From: an uncultured Clostridia bacterium
GTDB lineage: Bacteria > Bacillota > Clostridia > Christensenellales > UBA1242
Length of the DNA stretch: 64,000 nucleotides
Assembly (NCBI GenBank): GCA_934748015.1
Contig: CAKVHF010000004.1
Coordinates: 62,001-126,000, forward strand
Direction: 5' to 3'
How positions within the stretch are numbered: position 1 is the first letter of the stretch; every line of letters begins with the position of its first letter. The notes beneath the pieces were generated by a model. It did no database searches. It saw nothing but the letters and a program-made list of their open reading frames with translations, and was not told the origin of the DNA. Of this stretch, positions 36,066 through 46,008 are shown piece by piece. Made by a program: the position numbers and the translations under genes.

Positions 36066-36245
36066 TTGCCATTTTGGCAAACTTTTTTGGTTACAATATT
36101 GCCATTTTGGCAAGTTTTAACATTTCAGATAGTGCCATTTTGGCATATTATTACATTTGTAATATTGCCATTTTGGCATATTATTACATTTGTAATATTG
36201 CCATTTTGGCATATTATTACATTTGTAATATTGCCATTTTGGCAA
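36066..36245 (+). repeat. 33-bp tandem repeat of palindromes downstream of dinB
   Basis: Six copies of the palindrome (T)TGCCATTTTGGCA(A) start at 36066, 36099, 36132, 36165, 36198 and 36231, a strict 33-bp period. In the last units the spacer ATATTATTACATTTGTAAT is constant and itself contains ATTAC/GTAAT. The first units have diverged spacers. Because the period is a multiple of three, several frames stay open; one would encode ILPFWHIITFV repeats, but there is no ribosome site. Identical spacers exclude CRISPR. Confidence 0.9.
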
Positions 36246-36285
36246 GTTTAGATAAAATATATGTTTTCAAAATGCCTAATTAAAA

Positions 36286-36329
36286 GAAAAAACTAGAAAG
36301 AAAATATTATACTTCTTTCTAGTTTTTTT
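36286..36329. terminator. Bidirectional terminator between dinB and polA
   Basis: AAAAAACTAGAAAG/CTTTCTAGTTTTTT inverted repeat between the convergent genes, with A and T tracts on both sides. Confidence 0.88.
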
Positions 36330-36398
36330 GTAACACTATTGCCTACAACAGTGTGATTATACATTATAATTTGATAAAAGTTCAACCTTCATTCTATC

Positions 36399-38939
36399 CT
36401 ACTTTGCTTCGCTTAAGTTAGCACCTGCACTGACATTGACCGATAGTTTAACCTTAAGATCCACTACATTCTCCATGCAGTCCTTCAAGATAGATTTTAC
36501 AATATCTTCCTCGCCCTCGACTGTATCTACGACCAACTCATCATGTATCTGAAGGATCAATTTGCTCTTTAATGCTTTTGCCTTGAACACATCATATACT
36601 TTGACCATGGCTAATTTTATTATATCTGATGCCGAACCTTGCAAAGGCATATTCATTGCTACTCTTTCGCCAAATAATTGTTGCATTTTGTTGCCCTTCA
36701 ACTCTGGGATAAAGCGGATACGGTTCTTGATAGTGCGGATATATCCATGCTCTTTGGCAAAGGCAACATTGCCGTTGATATAGTTCTCGATAGTAGGATA
36801 TTTCTCGAAGTATCTAGCGATATACTTCTTGGCTTCGGTCTTGGTGATGCCTATGTTCTGACTAAGCCCCCAATCTGACATGCCGTAAATAATGCCAAAA
36901 TTGATTGCTTTAGCACTGCGACGCATATTGTCTGTCACCATGGATAGAGGGATGCCAAATATCTCACTAGCGGTGATGCTGTGGATATCTTCCCCTTGAT
37001 TGTATGCATCTATAAGTCTATCATCGCCACTGAAGTTAGCAAGCAGTCTTAGTTCGATCTGCGAATAATCTGCACTGACTAGCGAGCCGTTAGGTGTGGA
37101 TGGAATAAATATCTTTCTTAGCATTTTACCCTCGTTGCTACGAGATGGAATGTTCTGAAGATTGGGGTCATTGCTACTTAGTCTGCCTGTTGCAGTAAGT
37201 GTCTGATTGAATGTAGTATGAACGAAGTCGTGTGCATCCTTGCATCCCAAATATGCCTTGATATAGGTAGAATATAACTTAAAATACTGTCTATATTCTA
37301 GTATCTTCTGCACAATTGGATGTTGTCCAACTAGTTCGTTTAGGACAGATACATTGGTGCTATCTTTCTTATTCGACTTGCTCTTTAGTCCCAATACATC
37401 GAACAGCACCTCACCCAACTGCTTAGGGCTATTGATATTGAAATTAGTGCCAGCCATCTCATATATCTCGTTGGTCAGTCCATCAAGCAAGTTCTTGTAC
37501 TTAGTCTCCAACTCGTTCAACTCATGCACATCCACCTTGATGCCGTTTCGCTCCATTTCTCGCAAAACTCGCACCAATGGCAACTCTATATTGTAAAATA
37601 GATCCTCTACATCCAATTCTTTCATTTTGCCCTTAAGCAAAGTAGACATGGTGCTAATATTCTTAGCATAACTACTCTTAGGCAAAGCAAAATACTCCAC
37701 TGCTTGCGTAAAACTCATAGGCTTGGCATTGCTATTGGTTAGATATTTTGCAATTGTGCAATCAAAAGAAATATTTGCTACATCTACGCCATATTGGTCT
37801 AATCTAGTTAACATATCCTTGGCATCATACATCTCTATCTTAGATTTTGCTAAGATATCCGAAATACTTGTTAGAATATCTTCAATATGCACATAATCAT
37901 CAATCAGCGATGGAACAATGCTGAAATTGCACTCTTTGTCCCCATCGTAAATACTAAAGATCTCGTCATTTAGATACATAAATATTGTACTTTCCCTACT
38001 AATTGTTGCTAATTCCTCTTTAGCAACCTTAGGCTCGGTGACAACCACAGTTTCTTCCTCTTCCGCTACACTCTCCTGCTTAGCCTCTCCGCCAAATAAT
38101 TCCTGTTTCTTAAGTAGCGAATTGAATTGATATTTCTTGAAAAAATCTAATGTTTCATCCCCAAAAGGGAAATCGTAAGTAAAGTCGTCTAACTTAACAT
38201 CTATGTTGTAATCGGTAACGATTGTTGCTAGTTTCTTAGAAAAATATGCACTTTCCCTATCCGTAAGCAACTTCTCTTGCGTCTTGCCCTTGACCTCGTC
38301 TATATGCTCATACACGCCATCCAAGTTGCCATACTCAGTGATTAGTCCCAGTGCGGTCTTCTCACCCACACCTCTAACGCCAGGGATGTTATCAGAAGAA
38401 TCGCCCATGAGAGCCTTCAACTCTATTATCTGATACGGCTCTATCTGCATTATTTCCTTCAAACTCTTCTCGTTATACACTATCGCATCCGACTGTTTCT
38501 GCGGTGCATAGACCGATGTGTTGCCGTTAATCAACTGCAATACATCCTTATCGGCTGACACGATTAAGTTCTCGGTTTCAAACTTTCTAGACAACACACC
38601 AATTATATCGTCAGCCTCTATGTCGTCCAATTCAATATACCTAATATGCATTGTGTCTAACATCTGTCTAAGCAGTGGCAATTGATCCAACAACTCCTTA
38701 GGTGTAGGTCTACGCTGTGCCTTATACTCCTTGTACATCTGGTGTCTAAAAGTCTTCTTGCCTTTATCAAAAGCAACTGCTATATAGTCTGGCTTCTCTT
38801 GTTCAATAATTTTGACCAAAGTGTTGGCAAAGCCAAAAACTGCATTGCTGATTACCCCCTCAAAATTGGATAGCATAGGCAGAGCATAAAACGACCTAAA
38901 ACAAATATTATTTCCGTCTATTATTACAAATTTCTTCAT
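36399..38939 (-). CDS. polA: DNA polymerase I
   Basis: An 846-aa repair and Okazaki-fragment-processing polymerase. Residues 1 to about 290 are the 5'-3' exonuclease (IIDGNNICFRSFYALP; ELDDIEADDIIG). The middle domain (about 310-470) has lost the DxE and other metal ligands of the proofreading exonuclease, as in Bacillus Pol I. The C-terminal polymerase has motif A (DYSQIELRLLA), motif B (RRSAKAINFGIIYG) and motif C (QIHDELV). The ATG at 38939 is used; a TTG directly upstream is not. Confidence 0.97.
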   Translation of the reverse strand: MKKFVIIDGNNICFRSFYALPMLSNFEGVISNAVFGFANTLVKIIEQEKPDYIAVAFDKGKKTFRHQMYKEYKAQRRPTPKELLDQLPLLRQMLDTMHIRYIELDDIEADDIIGVLSRKFETENLIVSADKDVLQLINGNTSVYAPQKQSDAIVYNEKSLKEIMQIEPYQIIELKALMGDSSDNIPGVRGVGEKTALGLITEYGNLDGVYEHIDEVKGKTQEKLLTDRESAYFSKKLATIVTDYNIDVKLDDFTYDFPFGDETLDFFKKYQFNSLLKKQELFGGEAKQESVAEEEETVVVTEPKVAKEELATISRESTIFMYLNDEIFSIYDGDKECNFSIVPSLIDDYVHIEDILTSISDILAKSKIEMYDAKDMLTRLDQYGVDVANISFDCTIAKYLTNSNAKPMSFTQAVEYFALPKSSYAKNISTMSTLLKGKMKELDVEDLFYNIELPLVRVLREMERNGIKVDVHELNELETKYKNLLDGLTNEIYEMAGTNFNINSPKQLGEVLFDVLGLKSKSNKKDSTNVSVLNELVGQHPIVQKILEYRQYFKLYSTYIKAYLGCKDAHDFVHTTFNQTLTATGRLSSNDPNLQNIPSRSNEGKMLRKIFIPSTPNGSLVSADYSQIELRLLANFSGDDRLIDAYNQGEDIHSITASEIFGIPLSMVTDNMRRSAKAINFGIIYGMSDWGLSQNIGITKTEAKKYIARYFEKYPTIENYINGNVAFAKEHGYIRTIKNRIRFIPELKGNKMQQLFGERVAMNMPLQGSASDIIKLAMVKVYDVFKAKALKSKLILQIHDELVVDTVEGEEDIVKSILKDCMENVVDLKVKLSVNVSAGANLSEAK

Positions 38940-39071
38940 CAATCCAATATCCCTAATTAGTTTATTTTGATCTAAATCTACTTATCAACAATATATGCAA
39001 AAATGTTGATATCCTATAGATTTCTTCCTAACTAATATCTAGTATACCCCAAAATGCCACAATTACATAAC

Positions 39072-39123
39072 AAAAAAAGCATATTTGACAGCTTTTTGGC
39101 AATCAATATATGCTTATTTTTTT
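39072..39123. terminator. Terminator of the ABC transporter operon (bidirectional)
   Basis: AAGCATAT/ATATGCTT stem with a long loop and T tracts at both ends, 13 nt past the second ABC gene on the minus strand. Confidence 0.75.
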
Positions 39124-39135
39124 CTTTAGTTGATT

Positions 39136-41058
39136 TTATTCCAATTCGAACTTACCAGTATACAACTGATAATACTTGCCTTTCTGCTCTATCAGTTGAT
39201 TGTGGTTACCCTTCTCGATAACGCAACCATTCTCTAACACCATAATAACATTGGCATTGTGAATTGTGGATAATCTGTGTGCAATTACAAATACTGTTCT
39301 GCCATGCATCAATAGATCTGTACCCTCTTGAACCAACTTCTCAGTACGAGTATCTATGCTAGACGTAGCCTCATCCATGATCATAACTGGAGTATCTGCA
39401 ACCGCTGCTCTTGCGATCGCAAGCAACTGTCTCTGACCTTGCGACAAGTTCTCACCATTGTTGGTTAGCATAGTATCATATCCGTCAGGAAGCCTACGAA
39501 TGAAGTCGTCTGCATTGGCAAGTTTAGCCGCACTATACACTTCTTCATCTGTCGCATCCAATCTGCCGTACTTGATATTATCCTTAACTGTACCAGTAAA
39601 TAGATTGGTATCTTGCAGAACCATGCCTATAGCATGTCTTAAGTCACTCTTCTTGATCTTGTTGATATTGATGCCGTCATATCTGATTTTGCCATCGGCT
39701 ATGTCATAGAACCTATTTAGTAGATTGGTTATAGTCGTCTTGCCTGCACCAGTCGAACCTACGAAGGCAACCTTCTGACCTGGCTTAGCATACACCGATA
39801 CATGATGTAGAACTATCTTCTCTGGCACATAGCCAAAGTCAACATTCTCCATAACAACATGCCCCCTAACCTCGGTGTAAGTAGTTGTCCCATCATGATG
39901 TGGATGCTTCCAAGCCCAATGCCCTGTATGCTCGTTAACCTCAGTCATTGCACCATTGCTATCGATATTGACATTGACCAAAGTAACATATCCGTTGTCA
40001 ACCTCTGGCTCTTGATCCATGAAGTTGAATATACGCTCAGCACCTGCCATAGCCATGATTACACTATTGATCTGGCTAGAAAGTTGTGTAACTGGCTGGG
40101 TGAAACTCTTGCTAAGTAGCAAGAACGAACTAATTGTTCCTAGACTAAATACCCCAAAGCCTGCAAGGGATAAGTTTTGAACTCCGAACACTGCAAATAT
40201 TCCGCCCAAAACCGCTAGCATGATATATTGTAGATATCCAATATTACCCATGATAGGCATAAACACATTGGCATACTTGCTGGCTGTATATGCACTGTTG
40301 CACAACTCGCCGTTAAGTTTCTCAAAGCCCTCTCTTGCTTTTGCCTCGTGATTAAATACTTTTACAACCTTCTGTCCAGCAAGCATCTCTTCGATGTATC
40401 CATTGACTGCACCCAAGTTCTTCTGTTGCATTACGAAATATTTTCCACTCTTGCCTCCCACCTTCTTAGTAACTAAAATCATCAGTCCCAAAGTAAGTAG
40501 TACTAGAATAGTCAAGTACACACTGGTGTATAACATGGACACAAAAGTAAATATGATAGTAAAGAGAGAGTTGATAACATTGGGGATAGTCTGACAAATC
40601 AACTGCTCCAAAGTATCAGTATCATTGGTGTATCTACTCATGATATCACCATGGCTATTGGTGTCAAAGAACCTAATAGGAAAGTTCTCCATCTTGTCAA
40701 ACATCTCATCTCTTATGGACTTAATTACCTTCTGCGAAATTGTAACTGTAAGTAGGTTGTGAATAACTGTTGCAACTATTCCGCCCGCACAAATGCCTGC
40801 AAATATTGCAATTGCCTTGGCAAGCCCAGAATAGTCGGCAGTCCCCCCTGCTCCTACGACTTCTAGTAATGGTCTGATGTGATCTTCTATCAATGATCCT
40901 ATAAATAGTGAACTCGCAACACCTGCAACTGCACTAAGTATTATGCATACAAATACAAGTATCCACTTGAATTTGTGTGGTGCAAAGATATATTTCAATA
41001 GCCTTTTGATTGTTGCTTTTGGGTTATTCATTTTTGGACGTTTCATTTTCTCTTCCAT
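39136..41058 (-). CDS. ABC exporter half-transporter with canonical ATPase site
   Basis: This 640-aa protein has an ABC_membrane type I domain with six TM helices (about residues 30-340). The nucleotide-binding domain has Walker A GSTGAGKTT (about 434), signature LSQGQRQ, Walker B VMIMDEATSSID with the catalytic Glu, and H-loop IAHRLS. About 40 residues inserted between the domains carry a His-rich stretch (HTGHWAWKHPHHDGTTTY). Its ATG overlaps the stop of the upstream ABC gene (TAATG), so both are co-translated and form a heterodimer. Substrate unknown; multidrug or lipid export is typical. Confidence 0.92.
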   Translation of the reverse strand: MEEKMKRPKMNNPKATIKRLLKYIFAPHKFKWILVFVCIILSAVAGVASSLFIGSLIEDHIRPLLEVVGAGGTADYSGLAKAIAIFAGICAGGIVATVIHNLLTVTISQKVIKSIRDEMFDKMENFPIRFFDTNSHGDIMSRYTNDTDTLEQLICQTIPNVINSLFTIIFTFVSMLYTSVYLTILVLLTLGLMILVTKKVGGKSGKYFVMQQKNLGAVNGYIEEMLAGQKVVKVFNHEAKAREGFEKLNGELCNSAYTASKYANVFMPIMGNIGYLQYIMLAVLGGIFAVFGVQNLSLAGFGVFSLGTISSFLLLSKSFTQPVTQLSSQINSVIMAMAGAERIFNFMDQEPEVDNGYVTLVNVNIDSNGAMTEVNEHTGHWAWKHPHHDGTTTYTEVRGHVVMENVDFGYVPEKIVLHHVSVYAKPGQKVAFVGSTGAGKTTITNLLNRFYDIADGKIRYDGININKIKKSDLRHAIGMVLQDTNLFTGTVKDNIKYGRLDATDEEVYSAAKLANADDFIRRLPDGYDTMLTNNGENLSQGQRQLLAIARAAVADTPVMIMDEATSSIDTRTEKLVQEGTDLLMHGRTVFVIAHRLSTIHNANVIMVLENGCVIEKGNHNQLIEQKGKYYQLYTGKFELE

Positions 41059-42806
41059 TATTTCCTAACCCCCTTTGTCTGTGACTCGTATACTTCTCGA
41101 TAGATATCGCATCTATTAAGTAGTTCCCTATGTGTTCCGACATCCGCAATCTTCCCGCCATCTAGCACAATTATCTTGTTGGCGTCCTTGATAGAGTCAA
41201 TACGTTGTGCAATTATTATTTTGGTGGTGTCTGGGATAGTCTTAGCAAAGTTCTCTCTAATAAGTGCATCAGTCTTAGTATCTACCGCACTGGTGCTGTC
41301 ATCTAGTATCAATATCTTAGGACTCTTAAGCAATGCTCTTGCGATACAAAGCCTCTGCTTCTGCCCACCAGAAACGTTAGTTCCGCCCTGCTCAATATAT
41401 GTGTCATATTTGTCCGGGAACCCTTCGATAAAACTATCTGCTTGGGCAAGCTTGCATGCTTTGATCATCTCAGCATCGGTTGCATTCTCGTTACCCCATC
41501 TAAGATTATCTTTGATTGTTCCGCTAAATAGTTCGTTCTTCTGTAACACCATGGATACCGCATCACGAAGAACCTTGATATCATAATCTTTGACATTAAC
41601 TCCGCCTACTTTGACTTCACCAAATGTAGCGTCATATAGTCTTGGGATCAATTGTACAAGGGTGGTTTTGCTACTACCAGTTCCACCGATTATGCCTACA
41701 ACCTCGCCCGACTTGATACTAATATTGACATCGCTTAGACATAACTTATTCATATCCTTAGCATAACTAAAGTTAACATTGTTAAATTCGATACTGCCAT
41801 CGTTAACCTTAAGAACTGGGTTGGCTGGATCGGCAATATCTGGGACTTCGTCTAGCACCTCTACGATACGCTCGCCTGCTTCCTTGGATATAACTATCAT
41901 AGCAAAGACCATAGATATCATCATCAAGGCACTAAGTAGTTGTATGCCGTAGGTGATAAGAGTAGATAGTTGGGTTGCTTGTAGCATTGCTTCGTTGCTA
42001 CCTACTATCAATTTTGCACCAAACCAACATGTCAAAATAATGGCTAGATACATTGCGACTTTCATAACTGGGCTGTTGAAAGATATAATCTTCTCTGCCT
42101 TGGAGAAGTTAACATAAATATCTTCTGATACATCGTTGAACTTCTCTCTCTCATAGTCTTCTCTTACAAATGCTTTTACCGCTCTTATTCCTCTAACATT
42201 CTCTTGCACAACCTGATTAAGTCTATCGTATTTCTTGAAGACTTTCTCATATATCGGCTTAACCGATAGCATAATTGCCATAAGTGCAACAAATAGAATA
42301 GGGATAGTGATTAGGAATATCCATGCTACACTAGGGCTGATCACAAATGTCATAACTAGCGAGAACACTAGCATAAGTGGTGCTCTGATGGCTATACGGA
42401 TAATCATCTGATACGCCATCTGAACCCTAGATACATCACTGGTCATACGAGTGATAAGACTGGATGTGGAGAACTTATCAATATTGGCAAAAGAAAATGT
42501 CTGGATCTTGTCATACATATCTTGCCTTAGGTTCTTAGCAAATCCAGTGGATGCCTTGGCACAATTAGTTCCGGACAATATGCCAAATATCATCGCACAT
42601 GCGACAAGCACAACTAGTGCTACAATCAATCCCACTATCTGCCATGTACTGCCTGTAGTTGCATTGATGCCCACTGTCAGTTGAAGTAGCATTGCTACAA
42701 CATAAGGGATTGCAACTTCGGTCAACACCTCTAGGGATACAAAGATAGGAGTAAGTATGCTAGCGGTCTTGTATTGTCTAATGCTTTTGCTTAATTTCTT
42801 TATCAT
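41058..42806 (-). CDS. ABC exporter half-transporter with degenerate ATPase site
   Basis: The partner protein has 582 aa and the same six-TM plus ATPase layout. Walker A is GGTGSSKTT (about residue 372) and the signature is VSGGQKQR. Walker B ends ILDDSTSAVD with Asp instead of catalytic Glu, and the H-loop His is Gln (IIAQRIDS). One degenerate site is the hallmark of heterodimeric exporters such as BmrCD, LmrCD and TM287/288. It is translated first (AAGGAGG before the ATG) and coupled to its partner by a one-base overlap. Confidence 0.92.
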   Translation of the reverse strand: MIKKLSKSIRQYKTASILTPIFVSLEVLTEVAIPYVVAMLLQLTVGINATTGSTWQIVGLIVALVVLVACAMIFGILSGTNCAKASTGFAKNLRQDMYDKIQTFSFANIDKFSTSSLITRMTSDVSRVQMAYQMIIRIAIRAPLMLVFSLVMTFVISPSVAWIFLITIPILFVALMAIMLSVKPIYEKVFKKYDRLNQVVQENVRGIRAVKAFVREDYEREKFNDVSEDIYVNFSKAEKIISFNSPVMKVAMYLAIILTCWFGAKLIVGSNEAMLQATQLSTLITYGIQLLSALMMISMVFAMIVISKEAGERIVEVLDEVPDIADPANPVLKVNDGSIEFNNVNFSYAKDMNKLCLSDVNISIKSGEVVGIIGGTGSSKTTLVQLIPRLYDATFGEVKVGGVNVKDYDIKVLRDAVSMVLQKNELFSGTIKDNLRWGNENATDAEMIKACKLAQADSFIEGFPDKYDTYIEQGGTNVSGGQKQRLCIARALLKSPKILILDDSTSAVDTKTDALIRENFAKTIPDTTKIIIAQRIDSIKDANKIIVLDGGKIADVGTHRELLNRCDIYREVYESQTKGVRK

Positions 42807-43202
42807 TTTTATCCTCCTTGACTTAATTTATTTTATTATTTTGTGACACAATTTTACTATAGTGTGCCTTTGCTAATACATAGATTGCAAAGGAACCTCA
42901 AAAACACTCTCTTGTCTTACAAATTGTCATCACTGATACAATATGTTTCTTCCTTTTGCCTTACATACAATGGTCAAGGTGCAAAAAAAGATATTTTTGT
43001 TACAAAAAATATCTTCTTTTCAAATAATTTAGTTTCGTTACACTACCGTGATACATTGTTGATTTTCCATAATTCATGCACTAATAACTTAACCTTGAAA
43101 AGTCAAAAAACTTATATCAATAGTATATATATCACAAATCAAACAAATTTGTCAACAGCCAAAATCAAACTTTTTTAATAATAAATTATTAAACCAACAA
43201 TC
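42807..43202. other. Intergenic region between the ABC operon and rubrerythrin
   Basis: Of the 396 bases the only clear feature is the rubrerythrin terminator at 42983-43015. A plus-strand open frame crosses the region but has no ribosome site and runs through the terminator, so it is not accepted as a gene. Confidence 0.5.
42983..43015 (-). terminator. Terminator of rubrerythrin
   Basis: The minus strand has an AAGATATTTTTT/AAAAATATCTT stem (about 11 bp) followed by a T tract; it lies about 190 nt past the stop. Confidence 0.65.
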
Positions 43203-43742
43203 TTAGTAGTTGTTAGACTTACGCTCGAAATAACTCTGTGGATGAGAACATACTGGGCATACTTTAGGAGCAGTTTTGCCAACATGGATGTGTCCACAAT
43301 TACGGCAAATCCACATCTCCTCGTTGTCACTATTAAATACTCTCTCTTCCTTGATATTGTCTAGCAATGCTCTGTATCTAGCCTCGTGCTCCTTTTCGAT
43401 AGCACCTACTGCCTTGAACTTATAAGCAAGTTCTGTATAACCCTCTTCCATTGCTTCTCTTGCCATACGCTCGTACATGTCAGTCCACTCACCCATTTCG
43501 CCTTCCGCTGCAGTAAGTAGATTGTCTGCAGTTGTAGAGATGTCACCACCATTAAGTAGCTTGAACCATATCTTAGCATGCTCTTTCTCGTTATTTGCAG
43601 TTTCTTCAAAGAAAGCAGCGATCTGCTCAAACCCTTCCTTTCTTGCCTTGCTAGCAAAGTATGTATACTTGTTTCTTGCTTGGCTCTCACCAGCAAATGC
43701 TTCTTGCAAATTCTTGTATGATTTACTATCCTCAAATCTCAT
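43203..43742 (-). CDS. rbr: Rubrerythrin
   Basis: This 179-aa peroxide-reducing protein is typical of anaerobes. The N-terminal four-helix di-iron domain has the Glu and ExxH ligands (AFAGESQARNKY, NNEKEHAK, EEGYTE, IEKEHEARY). A C-terminal rubredoxin-like iron site has CRNCG and CPVCSHP. It reduces hydrogen peroxide to water with electrons from NADH/rubredoxin partners. AAGGAGAAAG precedes the ATG. No PerR box is clear. Confidence 0.96.
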   Translation of the reverse strand: MRFEDSKSYKNLQEAFAGESQARNKYTYFASKARKEGFEQIAAFFEETANNEKEHAKIWFKLLNGGDISTTADNLLTAAEGEMGEWTDMYERMAREAMEEGYTELAYKFKAVGAIEKEHEARYRALLDNIKEERVFNSDNEEMWICRNCGHIHVGKTAPKVCPVCSHPQSYFERKSNNY

Positions 43743-43970
43743 ATTTGTCTTTCTCCTTCATTTTTATTATAAAAACTTGACTACTTAAGTTTATATTCTC
43801 ATTGTAACATGTTTGTTGATATTTTGCTAATCAAAAATAGGTTGTTTCAAATAAAAAATAAATTTTTGATATGTATCAAAATTATTGCCAAAATGGGAAA
43901 TGCTAGCAAATAAGTTGCAAAAAATCGCCAAAAATAATATATTGTTGATATAAGGAGAAAAATACATATT

Positions 43971-44840
43971 ATGATCAAAAAAGCAGTAGTACTATGTGGT
44001 GGGCTAGCAACTAGATTCTTGCCATATTGCAAAAGTATCCCAAAAGAGATGTTGCCCGTTATCGACAAACCCTTGATCCAAGAAATTGTGGAAGATTTGG
44101 TCGATGCGGGGATACAAGATATACTAATCATAATTGGCCGTAACAAAGAGTGCCTAGTCAATCACTTTGACCGCAATGTTGAGTTGGAGGATAGATTGAC
44201 CGCAAGAGGCAAAACTAAGGAACTAGAAGTAATCAAAAGAACCGAAAATCTAGCCAATATTACATTCAAGAGGCAAATTGTCCCTCGTGGCACTGGGCAT
44301 GCTGTGGCTATGGCAAAAGAATGGACTAATGGCGAGCCATTCTTGATGTGTTTTGGGGATGAAATGTTCGTATCTAAGGGCAAAAACGCATATAAACAAA
44401 TATTGGACGAGTACGACAAGCATGGCAATTTCGTAATCGCAACCACCGAGGTTGAACCTAGCCAAGTATCGCTATATGGCATAGTTGCAAGGCATGAAGA
44501 TAGCAAATACTATCAGATAGACCGATTTGTAGAGAAGCCTAGCCTACAAGATGCCCCAAGCAATATTGCCAACGCAGGACCAGCAGTGCTAGATGATAGA
44601 ATATTTGGCTACATCGACCGATGTCCAGAAGTCAACTTCGAGATAAGCATCACTGACGCATACAATTACGCAATAGAGGATGGGATAATGTATGGTCGCA
44701 TGATAGATGCCCTACATCTAGACCTTGGCAACAAGGCAGGTTTTGTGAAATCAAACATCTTTATGGCAATGCAAAATAAGGAATTAAGGCAAGATATAAT
44801 TGACTTCGTAGAGAAGTGCAAAAACGAATTAGATAAATAA
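43971..44840 (+). CDS. galU: UTP-glucose-1-phosphate uridylyltransferase
   Basis: This 289-aa enzyme makes UDP-glucose for cell-surface glycans. The N-terminal nucleotide loop is AVVLCGGLATRFLP, followed by KSIPKEMLPVIDKP; a GDE metal site (MCFGDEMF), VSLYGIVA and the FVEKP segment are conserved. The length is typical for GalU/GtaB. It is followed 16 nt later by an unknown gene, probably in the same operon. AAGGAG precedes the ATG. Confidence 0.93.
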   Translation: MIKKAVVLCGGLATRFLPYCKSIPKEMLPVIDKPLIQEIVEDLVDAGIQDILIIIGRNKECLVNHFDRNVELEDRLTARGKTKELEVIKRTENLANITFKRQIVPRGTGHAVAMAKEWTNGEPFLMCFGDEMFVSKGKNAYKQILDEYDKHGNFVIATTEVEPSQVSLYGIVARHEDSKYYQIDRFVEKPSLQDAPSNIANAGPAVLDDRIFGYIDRCPEVNFEISITDAYNYAIEDGIMYGRMIDALHLDLGNKAGFVKSNIFMAMQNKELRQDIIDFVEKCKNELDK

Positions 44841-44856
44841 TAAAGGAAAGATAAAA

Positions 44857-46008
44857 ATGAGTGTATTGTGGAAAAAAAATTGGAGATATGAGATAGCACT
44901 GGATAGTGACATCCTAAGCGATGTAACTAAGTTTGCTAGCGAGATCAAGGATAGAAAAGCACACAAAGCGTTTAATTTTGAAATAAAATTTTTCAAAAAA
45001 TACTTTTCGATCGACCAAGTTATATCTAGGATACAACTGATATCCACCGACCGCGAACTAGATGAATTTACTAAAACAATCAAGCGTAACTACACTAATC
45101 TACTGCACATCCCACGCCAACTAGAGGGATATTATAGGGACATTATTGCTAAGTTAGATCCCACTATGCGAGAGCTAGTGGAGATGGTGCTATCATTGGG
45201 GCTAAAAAGCACAGTTATGCCACCAGTCAAATCGTATTACAAAGCAGTCCTTGGCAAGTTCTATGGCAAAACAATCAAGAAATGCAAACACTATGCATCA
45301 TCCAACAAACGAAATCTTCCTAATCGTATAATAGAAGAGTATGAAGTAAGATCCTTGCTGGAAGGGTTGCAGAAGAAGATTGCGACCAGCATAAGTGTTC
45401 TTAACCTATGGGGCAGAGATCACGAAATGGACTATACTCTTAAGTTCAACAACTCTTATGGCTTTGGCAAATTCCGAAGCGAAGTAACAAGCGACCTAAA
45501 TAATACCTTCACAGTCAACTGTCCTGATAACAAGATGTCCGAAAACGACCTATACATGCAATATCTAACCAATGTGTATCCCGGCTATGGACACTTTGTA
45601 GCAAGGGAGTTCCAGAACTTAGGCAACCGAGCAATCGACTTCGGTGCTAACTTTATATTCAACGGCTGGAGCACATTCTCTGCTTGGCATATATTCCCTA
45701 GTCTATACATCAAGAACCTAAAAGTGGAAAACTGCAGAATTGTAAGTTCTATCATGTCTTGCAAAAAACCAAGCGACTATGATAAATTGTATCAATTGCT
45801 ACTTAATACTTATGATAAGTCAATTGCAATCAAACTACTAAGGCAGATATCTCAATACCCTGCTAAGTTCGAAAGTAGAATACTAGGAGCATTGGCTACC
45901 GAGATAGTTATCGACTCTGGCTATGCAATCAACCCCAATAATTATCTAGAAAGATTGAAATTGTCCAACATCACCAACTATTTCACCAATCTATCCAAGT
46001 TGAAATAG
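44857..46008 (+). CDS. Unknown protein in operon with galU
   Basis: This 383-aa protein is not recognised. It has no signal peptide or TM segment. The first half is Lys/Arg-rich and helical; the central part contains NVYPGYGHFVAREFQNLGN and GWSTFSAWHIFPSLYI, which may form an active-site-like region (Pro-Gly-Tyr-Gly-His). AAAGGAAAG precedes the ATG. Co-transcription with galU suggests a link to glycan synthesis, but this is only context. Confidence 0.55.
   Translation: MSVLWKKNWRYEIALDSDILSDVTKFASEIKDRKAHKAFNFEIKFFKKYFSIDQVISRIQLISTDRELDEFTKTIKRNYTNLLHIPRQLEGYYRDIIAKLDPTMRELVEMVLSLGLKSTVMPPVKSYYKAVLGKFYGKTIKKCKHYASSNKRNLPNRIIEEYEVRSLLEGLQKKIATSISVLNLWGRDHEMDYTLKFNNSYGFGKFRSEVTSDLNNTFTVNCPDNKMSENDLYMQYLTNVYPGYGHFVAREFQNLGNRAIDFGANFIFNGWSTFSAWHIFPSLYIKNLKVENCRIVSSIMSCKKPSDYDKLYQLLLNTYDKSIAIKLLRQISQYPAKFESRILGALATEIVIDSGYAINPNNYLERLKLSNITNYFTNLSKLK

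Noticed and set aside
36066..36245. CRISPR array
   Set aside because: The spacers between palindromes are the same sequence, and the units are only 33 bp in total.
36015..36251. Open frame with eleven-residue FW-rich repeats over the 33-bp array
   Set aside because: No ribosome site, overlaps the dinB end in another frame, and several frames are open simply because the period is a multiple of three.
42843..43178. 111-codon plus-strand frame between the ABC operon and rubrerythrin
   Set aside because: No ribosome site, composition of non-coding DNA, and it crosses the rubrerythrin terminator.
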